From Alphaproteobacteria bacterium (lineage in GTDB: Bacteria; Pseudomonadota; Alphaproteobacteria; Micavibrionales; Micavibrionaceae): 64,000 bases of DNA. The translations under genes were made by a program, and so were the position numbers. The notes under the pieces were generated by a model. That model searched no databases, was not told where the DNA came from, and worked only from the letters and a program-made list of their open reading frames with translations. Shown here in pieces: positions 1-8,659 of this stretch (the first letter of the stretch is position 1; each line of letters begins with the position of its first letter). The stretch lies in the NCBI GenBank assembly GCA_016764775.1, contig JAESRE010000015.1, positions 24,287-88,286 on the forward strand, written 5' to 3'.

Positions 1-104
1 CCCTCGAGGAATTGGGTTTCTTTGCTACGGATGTCAGATTCTTGGGCGCTTACCCCGCCCACGCCTTTCGCGCACACGATAATGACGGGTCCACTATTAA
101 TTAA
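1..104 (+). CDS. pheA: C-terminal fragment of a probable prephenate dehydratase (partial)
   Basis: The reading frame beginning at base 3 runs open from the window edge to a TAA at 102-104 and encodes 33 residues. It contains the stretches LEELGFFATDVRFLGAYP and AHAFRAHD. The pattern 'ALEEL..F...V..LGxYPxxxFR' is what I recall for the end of the ACT regulatory domain of bacterial prephenate dehydratase (phenylalanine synthesis). The other two frames give less protein-like sequence. Identification rests on this short tail only, so it is tentative; the rest of the gene lies outside the window. Confidence 0.55.
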   Translation, partial: LEELGFFATDVRFLGAYPAHAFRAHDNDGSTIN

Positions 105-181
105 GAGTTTGAAATTAAGGCTTGATCTGGCAGGGCGCGTCCGTGTTAGGGTCAATAAACATAATTAAGGAGCACATATTC

Positions 182-520
182 ATGCCCACGCATGCCGAAC
201 TGGCCACAAAACTTCTCGTCGATGCTGCCGACTTTTTCGTCACCCTCGGTGAGCAAAATCCGCCTCTCAGCGACCAGATGCAGGAAAATGCAACTGTATT
301 CAAGCAAATGGGCAGCCTGCTTTCTCAAGAGCCTGAAGGCGCACTGAACGGCACGCCGCATGGCGAACTGGCCGGTAAATTATTGGTGGATGCCTCGACA
401 TTCTTTACGACTCTGGCCGAGCAAAACGAACCGATTAAGGAACAAATGCTCGAAAACGCGAAAGTTTATAAGCAAATCGGCGAATTGGTTATGGCAGATC
501 CTAAAGGGGTTCTGGACTAG
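182..520 (+). CDS. Small protein made of two tandem 53-residue repeats, function unknown
   Basis: A 112-residue acidic helical protein. The ATG at 182 is preceded by AAGGAG (167-172) at 9 nt, so it is preferred over the frame's earlier start at 122. Residues 4-56 and 60-112 align without gaps and share 31 of 53 positions, including the core KLLVDA, the FF pair, EQN, QM.ENA and a final P.G.L. Each unit is predicted to be two or three amphipathic helices, so the protein may be a two-fold helical bundle. There is no signal peptide, membrane segment, Cys or obvious catalytic motif. Its stop codon overlaps that of the convergent gene downstream. No known family is recognised. Confidence 0.75.
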   Translation: MPTHAELATKLLVDAADFFVTLGEQNPPLSDQMQENATVFKQMGSLLSQEPEGALNGTPHGELAGKLLVDASTFFTTLAEQNEPIKEQMLENAKVYKQIGELVMADPKGVLD

Positions 521-882
521 ATTAATCCAAGATAAACCAGGCTGAGTACGCCCACGCACAGCAATACGCTGCACAGCGCCAACTTGGCTTCAAGCGGAAT
601 ATCCACTTTCTCATGCATAAAAACTTTGAGAACCTGATCCTTCACAGCGGAAGTTTCGGGGTCGAATAGACGTTTTTTAATCTCGACTTTCCGGTATCCT
701 TCGCTCTCATGCAGGGATACCGCTTCGTTGATGGCAGCGTTCAGGTCATACGTCGTGGAACGCATTTCCCAGTCATTCTGTCCTTCATGTTGGTTTTCAG
801 GCCTGTGGTAAATATATACCGAATACTCCGGCCCCTGCGTATCGGTAGCTTGTATATCAGCTTTGGCAAAAGCCTGAACCAT
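517..882 (-). CDS. Hypothetical protein with C-terminal membrane anchor
   Basis: A 121-residue protein whose first ~95 residues are soluble and charged. It ends in one hydrophobic helix (about residues 99-119, ALCSVLLCVGVLSLVYLGLI), giving tail-anchored topology. A purine-rich stretch (CGGAGA) lies upstream of the ATG at 882. The N-terminal part has the segments YSVYIYHRPE and YRKVEIKKRLFDPET, which suggest a small alpha/beta domain. No named family is recognised. Its TAG shares the palindrome CTAG (517-520) with the stop of the convergent repeat protein, so no terminator fits between them. Confidence 0.65.
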   Translation of the reverse strand: MVQAFAKADIQATDTQGPEYSVYIYHRPENQHEGQNDWEMRSTTYDLNAAINEAVSLHESEGYRKVEIKKRLFDPETSAVKDQVLKVFMHEKVDIPLEAKLALCSVLLCVGVLSLVYLGLI

Positions 883-1188
883 GCGTGAAATCTCCGTGTC
901 TAGCTGTTAAGATGATTTTCAATAAGACTCAACATTCATACCCACCAAATAACCTTAAAAAGATTAACGAAAGCTTAAGATTGCCTTAAATTCTATGTAA
1001 ATTTTAGATTTTTGCCGATTGCGCTTGTATTTAAGCCTTCTGCGCACGGAAATGACGCTCCGCCGCGCTTGTATTTTTTCGCTTAAATCGCTAAACTAAA
1101 AGCTCATCAAGCGATTGGGTTACCTTTCCACAACCCCGAAAATCGCAACCAACATCACGCTAATATCCTGAGTAGGAACACTGATTTC
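883..1188. other. Intergenic region upstream of ftsK
   Basis: About 306 nt without a convincing gene between two divergent starts, so it should hold promoters for both. The middle part is AT-rich. The 12-mer GCGCTTGTATTT occurs twice (1021-1032 and 1065-1076), which could be a pair of regulator sites or chance. I see no tRNA, riboswitch or terminator. Confidence 0.5.
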
Positions 1189-3714
1189 ATGGCCCGCACA
1201 CGCACCATTCGACGCGCCCCGATCAAAACTTCGCGCAAACGTAAAAATTCACGATCAAAATCAAACACGCCTTGGTTATTAAAAATCGTGCCTGCAGGGC
1301 TGCAGGCTTTCTTTGCACGCAGGGTGGTGGATGTTACAGCCGGTATATTCACACTCGGTGGCCTGTTCCTGCTGGCTGCTTTGTGGAGCTATACGCCGCA
1401 TGACCCATCATTGAATGTTGCCGCCGCCGATGACGGCGTACAGAACTGGATGGGGCTTTACGGCGCATGGTCTGCCGATGCCATTATCCAGACCTTCGGC
1501 GTCGGCGCCTTTATGGCCGCCTTGGTTTCAATATGCTGGGGCGTACGGATATTTAACCGCGCCAGCCTGACATGGTTTATTGCCCGTGTTGTCGCATTGG
1601 GTGCCAGCGTTGCACTAATCGCCGCTGCATTCGCACCGCTACCTTCCGGCAATTACATGATTCAAGAAGGGTTGGGCGGCTCTATCGGTTCGCTGATTCT
1701 CACCTCTGTGACGGACGCCGTCGCCTACCTCATTCCTTCTGTAAGCCCTCTGATTATGGCTGCGCTTTGCGGCGTACTGGCCATCATAACCAGCATCTAC
1801 GCCTCCACCCTTAAATTGGCTCATATTGGCTATGCACTTCAAAAGACTTTAATTATTTCAATCAATGCCGTCCTCGCAACCGTCGAGACAATCCAGAGAT
1901 TCATCAGCTGGATCGGTCATCATAACGACGAAGACGCCCGTCCGGACATACGTGGCGCACTGGATAAAATGCCGCGCTTTTCCATCCCTATGCCGAGCTT
2001 TGGCAATGCGGAAGAAGAGGCCCCTGCGCCACAGAAAAAAGCCCCGACAATGCGTGCCGAGCCGGTCGAGGCCGCCCCCGAATCAAAAGCCGTACCGAGA
2101 CAGCAGCCGAATATTCCCGTCGTCGCTACACCGGCCAAAGCCACCAAAGTTGAAACCCCGCAGCAACGCTTCAGCCTTGACGGAAACGCTGAATGGGCAT
2201 TCCCCAGCCTCGACCTGCTCGAAGCTGCGCCCGAAGATCATCACGAAGACCAGCTGGATGAAAATGCGCTGCGGCGCAATGCCGAGCTGCTGCAAAACGT
2301 GTTGGCAGACTTCAATGTTGAAGGCGAAATCACCAGCATCCACCCCGGTCCCGTTGTGACGCTGTACGAACTCGAACCCGCACCGGGGACGAAATCCGCG
2401 AAGGTTATCGGTCTGGCCGATGATATCGCGCGCTCCATGTCGGCCATCTCCGTACGTGTGGCCGTTGTGCCGGGCCGCAACGTGATTGGTATCGAACTGC
2501 CGAACAAATCCCGTCAGATTGTGTACATGCAGGATCTGCTGGCCACATCCATGTACGAAAAGTCAAAAGCCTCGCTCCCGTTGGTGCTGGGTAAAGATAT
2601 CGGCGGGCAGCCCATTCTGGCCGATCTGGCGAAAATGCCGCACTTGCTTGTCGCTGGTACAACCGGTTCAGGTAAATCTGTCGCCGTAAACACCATGATT
2701 CTGTCCTTGCTGTACCGCTTATCACCTGAGCAATGCCGCTTCATAATGATCGACCCGAAAATGCTGGAACTCTCCGTCTATGACGGTATTCCGCACCTTC
2801 TCTCTCCTGTTGTAACCGAACCCGGCAAGGCCGTTGTTGCCTTGAAATGGACGGTGCAGGAGATGGAAGAACGTTACCGCGCCATGTCCAAGCTGGGTGT
2901 ACGGAACATCCACGGCTATAACGAACGCGTTAAGGAAGCCCGTGAAAAGGGTGAGACAATCGTCCAGAAAGTGGAAACAGGGTTCGACCCCGAAACGGGA
3001 CAAAAAACATACGAAGATCAGGAAATGGATTTGAGCGAACTGCCGTTCATCGTCGTGATCGTCGACGAATTCGCCGATTTGATGCTGGTGGCAGGCAAAG
3101 ACGTCGAAAACGCGATCCAGCGCTTGGCCCAGATGGCGCGTGCCGCCGGTATCCACCTGATCATGGCGACGCAGCGCCCATCCGTAGACGTAATCACAGG
3201 CGTGATCAAAGCCAACTTCCCGACCCGAATCTCGTTCCAGGTCACATCCAAAGTCGACTCCCGTACCATTCTGGGTGAAGGCGGTGCCGAACAACTGCTC
3301 GGTATGGGTGACATGCTGTATATGGCACCGGGCGGACGTATCACACGCGTACACGGCCCGTTCGTCAGCGACGATGACGTTGAAAAAGTCGTGGCCGACC
3401 TGAAAGCGCAAGCCGAACCGGCCTACATCGACAGCATCACATCCGATGATTTCTCCGATGCCAGCGAAGTCATGCAAGCCATCTTCACCGACCGCGGCAG
3501 CGGCGGCGAAAAAGTGGACGAACTGTACGACGAAGCCGTGGCGTTGGTTGCACGCGAAGGCAAAGCTTCAACCAGCTTCATCCAGCGCTACCTGCAAATC
3601 GGCTACAACCGTGCCGCACGTATCATCGAAGAAATGGAAAAACAGGGCGTGGTCTCCAAAGCGACCGCAACCGGTAAACGCGAAGTCCTGATTTCCGACT
3701 TCAGTGATGTATAG
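1189..3714 (+). CDS. ftsK: DNA translocase FtsK
   Basis: An 841-residue septal DNA pump that moves the chromosome terminus regions and activates XerCD at dif. The N-terminus is basic, followed by four hydrophobic segments between about residues 48 and 205 that anchor it at the division site. A low-complexity Ala/Pro linker (~245-330) follows, then the RecA-like motor. The motor has Walker A GTTGSGKS (490-497) and Walker B FIVVIVDE ending near residue 627. The C-terminal winged-helix gamma domain (~775-841) reads sites on DNA and contains RYLQIGYNRAARIIEEME. The length is normal for an alphaproteobacterial FtsK. It is followed after 3 nt by a small membrane protein gene, then lolA and recR, so co-transcription is likely. 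Confidence 0.97.
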   Translation: MARTRTIRRAPIKTSRKRKNSRSKSNTPWLLKIVPAGLQAFFARRVVDVTAGIFTLGGLFLLAALWSYTPHDPSLNVAAADDGVQNWMGLYGAWSADAIIQTFGVGAFMAALVSICWGVRIFNRASLTWFIARVVALGASVALIAAAFAPLPSGNYMIQEGLGGSIGSLILTSVTDAVAYLIPSVSPLIMAALCGVLAIITSIYASTLKLAHIGYALQKTLIISINAVLATVETIQRFISWIGHHNDEDARPDIRGALDKMPRFSIPMPSFGNAEEEAPAPQKKAPTMRAEPVEAAPESKAVPRQQPNIPVVATPAKATKVETPQQRFSLDGNAEWAFPSLDLLEAAPEDHHEDQLDENALRRNAELLQNVLADFNVEGEITSIHPGPVVTLYELEPAPGTKSAKVIGLADDIARSMSAISVRVAVVPGRNVIGIELPNKSRQIVYMQDLLATSMYEKSKASLPLVLGKDIGGQPILADLAKMPHLLVAGTTGSGKSVAVNTMILSLLYRLSPEQCRFIMIDPKMLELSVYDGIPHLLSPVVTEPGKAVVALKWTVQEMEERYRAMSKLGVRNIHGYNERVKEAREKGETIVQKVETGFDPETGQKTYEDQEMDLSELPFIVVIVDEFADLMLVAGKDVENAIQRLAQMARAAGIHLIMATQRPSVDVITGVIKANFPTRISFQVTSKVDSRTILGEGGAEQLLGMGDMLYMAPGGRITRVHGPFVSDDDVEKVVADLKAQAEPAYIDSITSDDFSDASEVMQAIFTDRGSGGEKVDELYDEAVALVAREGKASTSFIQRYLQIGYNRAARIIEEMEKQGVVSKATATGKREVLISDFSDV

Positions 3715-3717
3715 ATC

Positions 3718-4026
3718 ATGCGCAAAGAGCACGAAAAACCGATAGACCCCGGAAAAATCATTGCAAATTTTCTGGAATTTCTTACCCAGAACTGGGGGAT
3801 CGATGCGAAAAAACTCGCCCCCGGACTGCAAACAGAATTCAAGGAGTTCAATTACGGCCGCTACGCCATCATCGGCGGAATACTGGCCATCGTGTTCCTT
3901 GAAGGCTTAACGGGCCTGCTCATCGGCGGTGCTTTGATTTACTGGGGCTACAAGGAATGCGCGAAAATCTATCCGCGCTTGAAAGACGACCTCGCCTTTC
4001 ACAGATCAATGCATAAAAACGATTGA
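3718..4026 (+). CDS. Small membrane protein, unknown function
   Basis: A 102-residue protein starting 3 nt after the ftsK stop, so probably translated from the same message. About 47 soluble residues are followed by a hydrophobic hairpin (roughly 48-77, with IIGGILAIVFLEG and LLIGGALIYWGY) and a charged tail. The N-terminal part includes EFLTQNWGIDAKKLAPGL. Position between ftsK and lolA suggests an envelope role, but this is inference only; no family is recognised. Confidence 0.75.
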   Translation: MRKEHEKPIDPGKIIANFLEFLTQNWGIDAKKLAPGLQTEFKEFNYGRYAIIGGILAIVFLEGLTGLLIGGALIYWGYKECAKIYPRLKDDLAFHRSMHKND

Positions 4027-4096
4027 TCCCATCCAAAGGGTTTGCAAAGCGCCGCACGTATATTATCTGTAATACACAACAACAAACGAAAAGCGC

Positions 4097-4732
4097 ATGA
4101 AAACCCTATTCCGCATTCTGGCCTTGACGGCCCTCCTATTCAGCCCGCTGGCGCTGTCACAAAGTGCATCGGCCGAGAAAACCGAAAAATTCGTACAGGA
4201 CATCGCACTGGTCGAACATTACCTGCAAGGCTTAAGCTCCGCCCGTGCACGCTTCGTCCAAACCACACATGACGGCACACAACTGGTTGGTACGTTTTAC
4301 CTGCAACGCCCCGGAAAGCTGCGCTTTGAATATGACGACCCCATCAAAGATTTCGTCGTCGCCGACGGCGTCTTCATCTATTTCTATGACGCAGAACTGG
4401 GCGAACAAACCAACGCCCCGATCGGACAAACACTGGCTGACTTCATCTTGCGCAAAGACCTGTCCTTGAGCGGTGACGTTCTGGTCGAAAGCATCCGCCG
4501 CAAAGGCGACCTTCTGCAAGTACAGCTGGTGCAGGCCTCCGACCCCGAGGCCGGCTCCCTTACACTGGGCTTCGAAGAAGGCCCGATGACGCTAAAAAAA
4601 TGGCGCGTGGTCGACGGACAGGGGCTGATCACCGAAGTCGAGCTGTTCTATCTCAAAACCGACATCAAACACCCCTCCGACCTGTTCGTATATCAGGCAC
4701 CGGATAGCGGCGAACCGAGCTTTAACGAATAA
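4097..4732 (+). CDS. lolA: LolA-type outer-membrane lipoprotein carrier
   Basis: A 211-residue periplasmic chaperone that takes lipoproteins from LolCDE to the outer membrane. A signal peptide (residues 1-26) ends in SQSASA. The mature part has the LolA pattern: a helical start (YLQGLSSARARFVQTTHDG), then the beta-rich segment FYLQRPGKLRFEYDDP, and VADGVFIYFYDAELGE. The fold is an open beta-barrel closed by helices. It lies between ftsK and recR, a common alphaproteobacterial arrangement. No LolB gene, which many alphaproteobacteria lack, is seen in the window. Confidence 0.92.
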   Translation: MKTLFRILALTALLFSPLALSQSASAEKTEKFVQDIALVEHYLQGLSSARARFVQTTHDGTQLVGTFYLQRPGKLRFEYDDPIKDFVVADGVFIYFYDAELGEQTNAPIGQTLADFILRKDLSLSGDVLVESIRRKGDLLQVQLVQASDPEAGSLTLGFEEGPMTLKKWRVVDGQGLITEVELFYLKTDIKHPSDLFVYQAPDSGEPSFNE

Positions 4733-4734
4733 TC

Positions 4735-5322
4735 ATGCAGGACGGCCCGCTCGATCATCTCATCAAAATGCTGTCCGGCTTGCCGGGCCTCGGTAACCGT
4801 TCCGCACGTAGGGTTGCCCTGCACTTGCTGTCCAAACGCGGACAATTGATGATCCCGCTTGCCGATCTGCTCAAACAAACCGCCGAAGACATCAAAGCCT
4901 GCGGCACTTGCGGCAATCTGGATAATGTCGAACCATGCCGCATCTGCCAGAGCGCCAAACGCGACCGTACACAAATATGCGTAGTCGCACAGGTCAGCGA
5001 TCTCTGGGCGATCGAGCGCACAGCCTCCTTCAAAGGCATGTACCATGTTCTCGGGGGCGTTTTATCGGCTCTGGACGGCGTAGGACCCAAAGATTTGAAT
5101 TTGGATGCCCTGATAGCCCGAAGCCGCGACGAAGCCGTCACAGAGGTCATTTTGGCACTTAGCGCCACGGTTGACGGGCAAAGCACCGCCCATTACATCA
5201 ACGATCACATCGCACGCGACGGCTTGCAAATCACCCACCTCGCACACGGTGTCCCCGTCGGCGGAGAGCTGGATTACCTCGATGACGGCACCATCACAAC
5301 GGCGCTAAGGTCCAGAAAATAA
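4735..5322 (+). CDS. recR: Recombination mediator RecR
   Basis: A 195-residue member of the RecFOR pathway that loads RecA onto gapped DNA. The N-terminal helix-hairpin-helix contains LPGLGNRSARRVALHLL. A four-cysteine zinc finger uses C56, C59, C68 and C71. The Toprim domain follows (VVAQVSDLWAIERT), and the C-terminal part has HGVPVGGELDYLDDGT. Length matches the family (about 200). It starts 2 nt after lolA, so translation is probably coupled. The usual partner ybaB/dnaX is not in this window. Confidence 0.96.
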   Translation: MQDGPLDHLIKMLSGLPGLGNRSARRVALHLLSKRGQLMIPLADLLKQTAEDIKACGTCGNLDNVEPCRICQSAKRDRTQICVVAQVSDLWAIERTASFKGMYHVLGGVLSALDGVGPKDLNLDALIARSRDEAVTEVILALSATVDGQSTAHYINDHIARDGLQITHLAHGVPVGGELDYLDDGTITTALRSRK

Positions 5323-5352
5323 AGGCTTACACCTTAATACCAACCAGTCGGT

Positions 5353-5688
5353 TTATTCTTTTTCAGATACATACAGCACACCGTTCGTATCCACACGGAC
5401 CGCGGCAATATGCGTATAATGCCCCGCACCGTCACCGCCAATAGCAACGTCATAATACTGCCCCGCGGGGAAGAAATGGTCGCCGGAATCGGCTGTTACG
5501 GACCCATCGCCGAAACGTACATACATATTCTGCGTCGCATACAGGCTGATAACCCGCGTATCTTCATCGAACGCCGTAGAATTACGGGCGGATGAATCGG
5601 TAAAATTGATCACATGAGCTGCATCATTCTTGAACCGCAACGCAGGAATGGGATTGTTATTCGTATCCAAAGGCAATTTGGTGGACAT
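5353..5688 (-). CDS. Hypothetical 111-residue beta-rich protein
   Basis: The ATG at 5688 has a strong AAGGAG six nucleotides upstream on the minus strand, which supports a real gene. The protein is rich in Asp, Asn, Gly and Thr with alternating strands (RVISLYATQNMYVRFGDGS, HIAAVRVDTNGVLYVSEKE). This composition resembles small structural or decoration proteins of phages, but no family is recognised. No signal peptide or membrane segment is seen. It stands alone: the upstream minus-strand gene is closed by a terminator at 5710-5732. Confidence 0.65.
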   Translation of the reverse strand: MSTKLPLDTNNNPIPALRFKNDAAHVINFTDSSARNSTAFDEDTRVISLYATQNMYVRFGDGSVTADSGDHFFPAGQYYDVAIGGDGAGHYTHIAAVRVDTNGVLYVSEKE

Positions 5689-5709
5689 AGATTTCTCCTT
5701 TTAAAAATG

Positions 5710-5732
5710 AAAAAACCGGCCAAACGGCCGGT
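5710..5732 (-). terminator. Intrinsic terminator of the response-regulator-like gene
   Basis: Read on the minus strand, a 6-bp GC stem CCGGCC/GGCCGG with a 4-nt loop is followed directly by six T residues. It lies about 90 nt downstream of the stop of the 5823-6662 gene and upstream of the 111-residue gene, so it separates the two transcripts. Confidence 0.85.
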
Positions 5733-5822
5733 CCGAAAATTCCGCATCACGCGGACATACTTGTGGTGAGATAAAAAACCCTATCCCGCTTTTAATTCAA
5801 ATTCAAGGAATTTTTTCCTAAA

Positions 5823-6662
5823 CTACTGCGCGGCGGCCTTTTCGACTTCACCGGGGCGGAAGACATGCTCGATACGCATTTCTCCCGAAGGAATATCCAG
5901 CAAGGATACTGTAATCTCGACGGGTGTACGTCCCGACGCATCGATATCCTTATACCCGCCAAGCTGCTGTGCGAAACGGTTTGCGGCATCAACCGGCTCC
6001 GTTTCATAGGCGGGACGTTGCAGTAACAGACTGTACTCGTTCTTGCCCGTCTGGCCGATAATATCGGATTGACGACGGAGCAGCACAAGATACTGACACA
6101 GCTTGGCAACCGCGAATTCGGCGGCATAGACACCATCCGTGCCCTGAATTTCGGTGTGGTTGCTCAACGCAATGCGCAAAACATAAGTTTGCTCGCCGTA
6201 ACGATCGGCACGGTCCATGGCGGAGAGGAATAGCTGGTTAAACGCGGATTTGGCGATAACCCCGCCCGCACTCGGGAAATCTTCGGAGTCATCACTGAGG
6301 TTTTTCACGACCTTGATCAGGCGTTTGGCATTATCCAGCGAATTGAACACCGCATCGGGGTTCATAGGCTTCTTGAGCAGGTCATTCGCACCCGCCTGCA
6401 CGGCGTCTTCACGCGAAATCGTCTCCGAAGCGATCAGGATATACGGATAATTCGTCACCGAACGGCGCATATTCAAAATCAGCGGACGTGGCGTCGTCAA
6501 CGGCGCCGGATCCATAATAACGATGTCAAAATTGTCATTGGCCAGTTTTTCGACCGCATTGTTCTTTACCGGCTCTTCAACTATCTGGTGGCCGACTGGC
6601 TCGAGCTTAGAACGCAACAATTGCGTTACAAGTGCATCTTGATCGACCAGCAAAATCTTCAT
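5823..6662 (-). CDS. Response regulator with REC domain and degenerate GGDEF-like domain
   Basis: A 279-residue protein. The receiver domain (1-~120) has the acidic pair in ILLVDQDALV, the likely phospho-acceptor Asp in IVIMDPAPL, a Ser in ILIASETIS where Thr/Ser is expected, and the conserved Lys in LLKKPM. The C-terminal ~150 residues have the length and helix/strand order of a GGDEF domain, but the signature is replaced by TGKNEYSLLL. That argues against diguanylate cyclase activity. It is preceded by AT-rich DNA and closed by the terminator at 5710-5732. No partner kinase is adjacent. Role in c-di-GMP sensing or protein binding is inference. Confidence 0.75.
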   Translation of the reverse strand: MKILLVDQDALVTQLLRSKLEPVGHQIVEEPVKNNAVEKLANDNFDIVIMDPAPLTTPRPLILNMRRSVTNYPYILIASETISREDAVQAGANDLLKKPMNPDAVFNSLDNAKRLIKVVKNLSDDSEDFPSAGGVIAKSAFNQLFLSAMDRADRYGEQTYVLRIALSNHTEIQGTDGVYAAEFAVAKLCQYLVLLRRQSDIIGQTGKNEYSLLLQRPAYETEPVDAANRFAQQLGGYKDIDASGRTPVEITVSLLDIPSGEMRIEHVFRPGEVEKAAAQ

Positions 6663-6803
6663 GGTAAAAATTCCCCAATAAATACTACTTATAGCATGAT
6701 AATGCTTAATATTTTCATGATCACCGAAAATGGATCAAAAGCAAAGCCTAAATTTGAAGGTTTTTTGCAGATAAAAATTGTGTCGCCGCAATGATTTGTA
6801 TGT

Positions 6804-6832
6804 TTGACATGTGCGCAGGAGTATATTAGACA
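6804..6832 (+). promoter_or_regulatory. Probable promoter of the tRNA-Leu gene
   Basis: A perfect -35 hexamer TTGACA (6804-6809) lies 61 nt upstream of the tRNA. At 17 bp spacing the -10 region reads TAGACA, a weak match, and AT-rich sequence surrounds it. The position suits a short tRNA leader. Confidence 0.45.
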
Positions 6833-6870
6833 TCAAACACCTTAATACCCCAGAAGTGTTGGTGGTTTAA

Positions 6871-6957
6871 GCCCAGGTGGCGGAATTGGTAGACGCGCTA
6901 CGTTCAGGTCGTAGTTCTCGCAAGGGAGTGAAGGTTCAAGTCCTTTCCTGGGCACCA
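6871..6957 (+). tRNA. tRNA-Leu (anticodon CAG)
   Basis: An 87-nt class II tRNA including an encoded CCA end. The acceptor stem is GCCCAGG (6871-6877) paired with CCTGGGC (6947-6953). The anticodon stem CTACG/CGTAG closes the loop TTCAGGT, with anticodon CAG at 6905-6907, reading CUG codons. A long variable arm (TTCTCGCAAGGGAG region) and the T-loop GTTCAAGTC are present. The variable arm and anticodon together fix the identity as leucine. Confidence 0.95.
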
Positions 6958-6992
6958 AACACAAAACGAGATTTAAGAGTATTTACAGTCCT

Positions 6993-7607
6993 ATGAGCAT
7001 TACCCTCCATAAAGGGGATATCCCCGCAGATCTTGATCTGGGCACCGTGATTGCGGTTGATACCGAAACACAAGGATTAAACCCGCAACGTGACAACCTC
7101 TGTCTCGTGCAGCTTTCTTCCGGTGACGGCAGCGCCCACATCGTACAGCTAGACCGCGAAACATATGACGCGCCGAACCTCAAGGCCATGCTGGGCAATC
7201 AGGACAATCTGAAAATTTTCCACTTCGCACGCTTCGACATTGCCGTGTGCAAGAAATACCTCGAAATCGACTGCACACCTGTGTATTGCACACGTACGGC
7301 ATCACGCCTCGTGCGTACATATACCGACCGTCACGGTCTGGCACATTGCTGCCGCGAACTCCTCGGTGTGGATTTGAACAAGCAACAGCAATCCTCCGAC
7401 TGGAGCGCAGAAGAGCTGAGCGATGCTCAACTGGAATATGCTGCCAGTGATGTTTACCACCTGCACGCTCTTAAAGAAAAACTGGATATGATGCTGAACC
7501 GCGAAGGCCGCATGGAATTGGCGCAAGGCTGTTTTGAATGCCTGCCCGTACGTGCCGACCTCGATCTCGCAGGCTGGGCATCAGAGGACATTTTCGCGCA
7601 TAACTAG
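6993..7607 (+). CDS. rnd: Short ribonuclease D (3'-5' exonuclease, no HRDC domain)
   Basis: A 204-residue DEDD-family exonuclease that trims RNA 3' ends. The catalytic signatures are visible: Exo I VIAVDTETQGLNP, Exo II FHFARFDIAV and Exo III LEYAASDVYHLHAL with Tyr (DEDDy type). Only the nuclease domain is present; the HRDC repeats of the ~370-residue E. coli RNase D are missing, as in many alphaproteobacterial paralogues. It follows the tRNA gene by 35 nt and has no clear Shine-Dalgarno site. The next gene starts 4 nt after its stop. Confidence 0.92.
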   Translation: MSITLHKGDIPADLDLGTVIAVDTETQGLNPQRDNLCLVQLSSGDGSAHIVQLDRETYDAPNLKAMLGNQDNLKIFHFARFDIAVCKKYLEIDCTPVYCTRTASRLVRTYTDRHGLAHCCRELLGVDLNKQQQSSDWSAEELSDAQLEYAASDVYHLHALKEKLDMMLNREGRMELAQGCFECLPVRADLDLAGWASEDIFAHN

Positions 7608-7611
7608 CGCA

Positions 7612-8643
7612 ATGAAGCTTTATATGAGCAACGCCCCCAAAAAAGACACGCAAAAACAGGACATCCGAGACAAAGATCAGGACCATGCCCGCACGGTCCT
7701 GCAAACCGAGATTGAAGGCTTGCAGGCGTTACAGGATGCACTGGACGAAAACTTCGACGCCGCCGTAACCCGCGTTCACGAAATGAAGAACAACGCGAGC
7801 CACGGACGCTTCATCATCGCCGGTATCGGTAAAAGCGGTCATGTCGGCCGTAAAATCGCCGCCACGCTCGCCTCTACGGGTACACCGTCATATTTCGTCC
7901 ATCCCGGCGAAGCCAGTCACGGCGACATGGGCATGATCACAGAACATGACATTGTACTGATGCTGTCCAATTCGGGTGAAAACAGCGAACTAACCGACCT
8001 CATTCACTATACCCGCCGTTACGGCATTACCCTGATCGCGATGACCAGCAACGCGGACAGCACACTCGGCCAGCATGCCGATATCACATTGCTGTTGCCC
8101 AAAGCACCCGAAGCGTGCCCCAACGGTCTCGCCCCGACAACATCGACAACGATGATGATTGCATTCGGCGATGCTTTGGCGGTTGCCCTGCTTCACCGTA
8201 TGGGTCTGACACCCGAACAATACAAAGTCTTCCATCCGGGCGGTAAACTCGGCCAGCGCTTGATGAATGTTTCAGACATCATGATCGCCTATGACGATCT
8301 GCCGCTTATTGAAGACAGCGCAAAAATGGATCAGGCGATCCTGACCTTAAGCGAGAAAAACCTCGGCGCTGTTCTGGTCCTTAACAACGACGGCAACTTG
8401 CAAGGCATGATCACCGACGGAGACTTGAAACGCCACATGGCGCCAGATCTGCTGGAAAAGCCGGTACACGAAGTCATGAGCACAACACCAAAAACCATTG
8501 AAGCCAAAGCGCTCGCCGTGGAAGCGGTTAAAATCATGACACAGACACCGGGCAAATATATCAGCAGTCTGATCGTCATGGACGGTAAAAAACTGGCCGG
8601 CATGATCCGTCTTCAGGATTGTATTCAGGCCGGATTGCTCTAG
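7612..8643 (+). CDS. kdsD: Arabinose-5-phosphate isomerase (KpsF/GutQ/KdsD family)
   Basis: Converts ribulose-5-phosphate to arabinose-5-phosphate, the first step to KDO of lipopolysaccharide. From the ATG at 7612 the protein is 343 residues; a second ATG at 7624 is equally possible because neither has a good ribosome site. The SIS domain contains IAGIGKSGHVGRKIAATL, STGTPSYFVHPGEASHGDMG and MLSNSGENSE. Two CBS repeats follow (from about VSDIMIAYDDLPLI and VHEVMSTTPKTIEAKAL). It heads the LPS export cluster lptC-lptA-lptB, which is the usual alphaproteobacterial order and supports the KDO role. Confidence 0.93.
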   Translation: MKLYMSNAPKKDTQKQDIRDKDQDHARTVLQTEIEGLQALQDALDENFDAAVTRVHEMKNNASHGRFIIAGIGKSGHVGRKIAATLASTGTPSYFVHPGEASHGDMGMITEHDIVLMLSNSGENSELTDLIHYTRRYGITLIAMTSNADSTLGQHADITLLLPKAPEACPNGLAPTTSTTMMIAFGDALAVALLHRMGLTPEQYKVFHPGGKLGQRLMNVSDIMIAYDDLPLIEDSAKMDQAILTLSEKNLGAVLVLNNDGNLQGMITDGDLKRHMAPDLLEKPVHEVMSTTPKTIEAKALAVEAVKIMTQTPGKYISSLIVMDGKKLAGMIRLQDCIQAGLL

Positions 8644-8659
8644 CTACGCTTTAATCCAT

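Noticed and set aside
2722..3477. 251-codon minus-strand frame
   Set aside because: It lies wholly inside the conserved ftsK motor and is a shadow frame.
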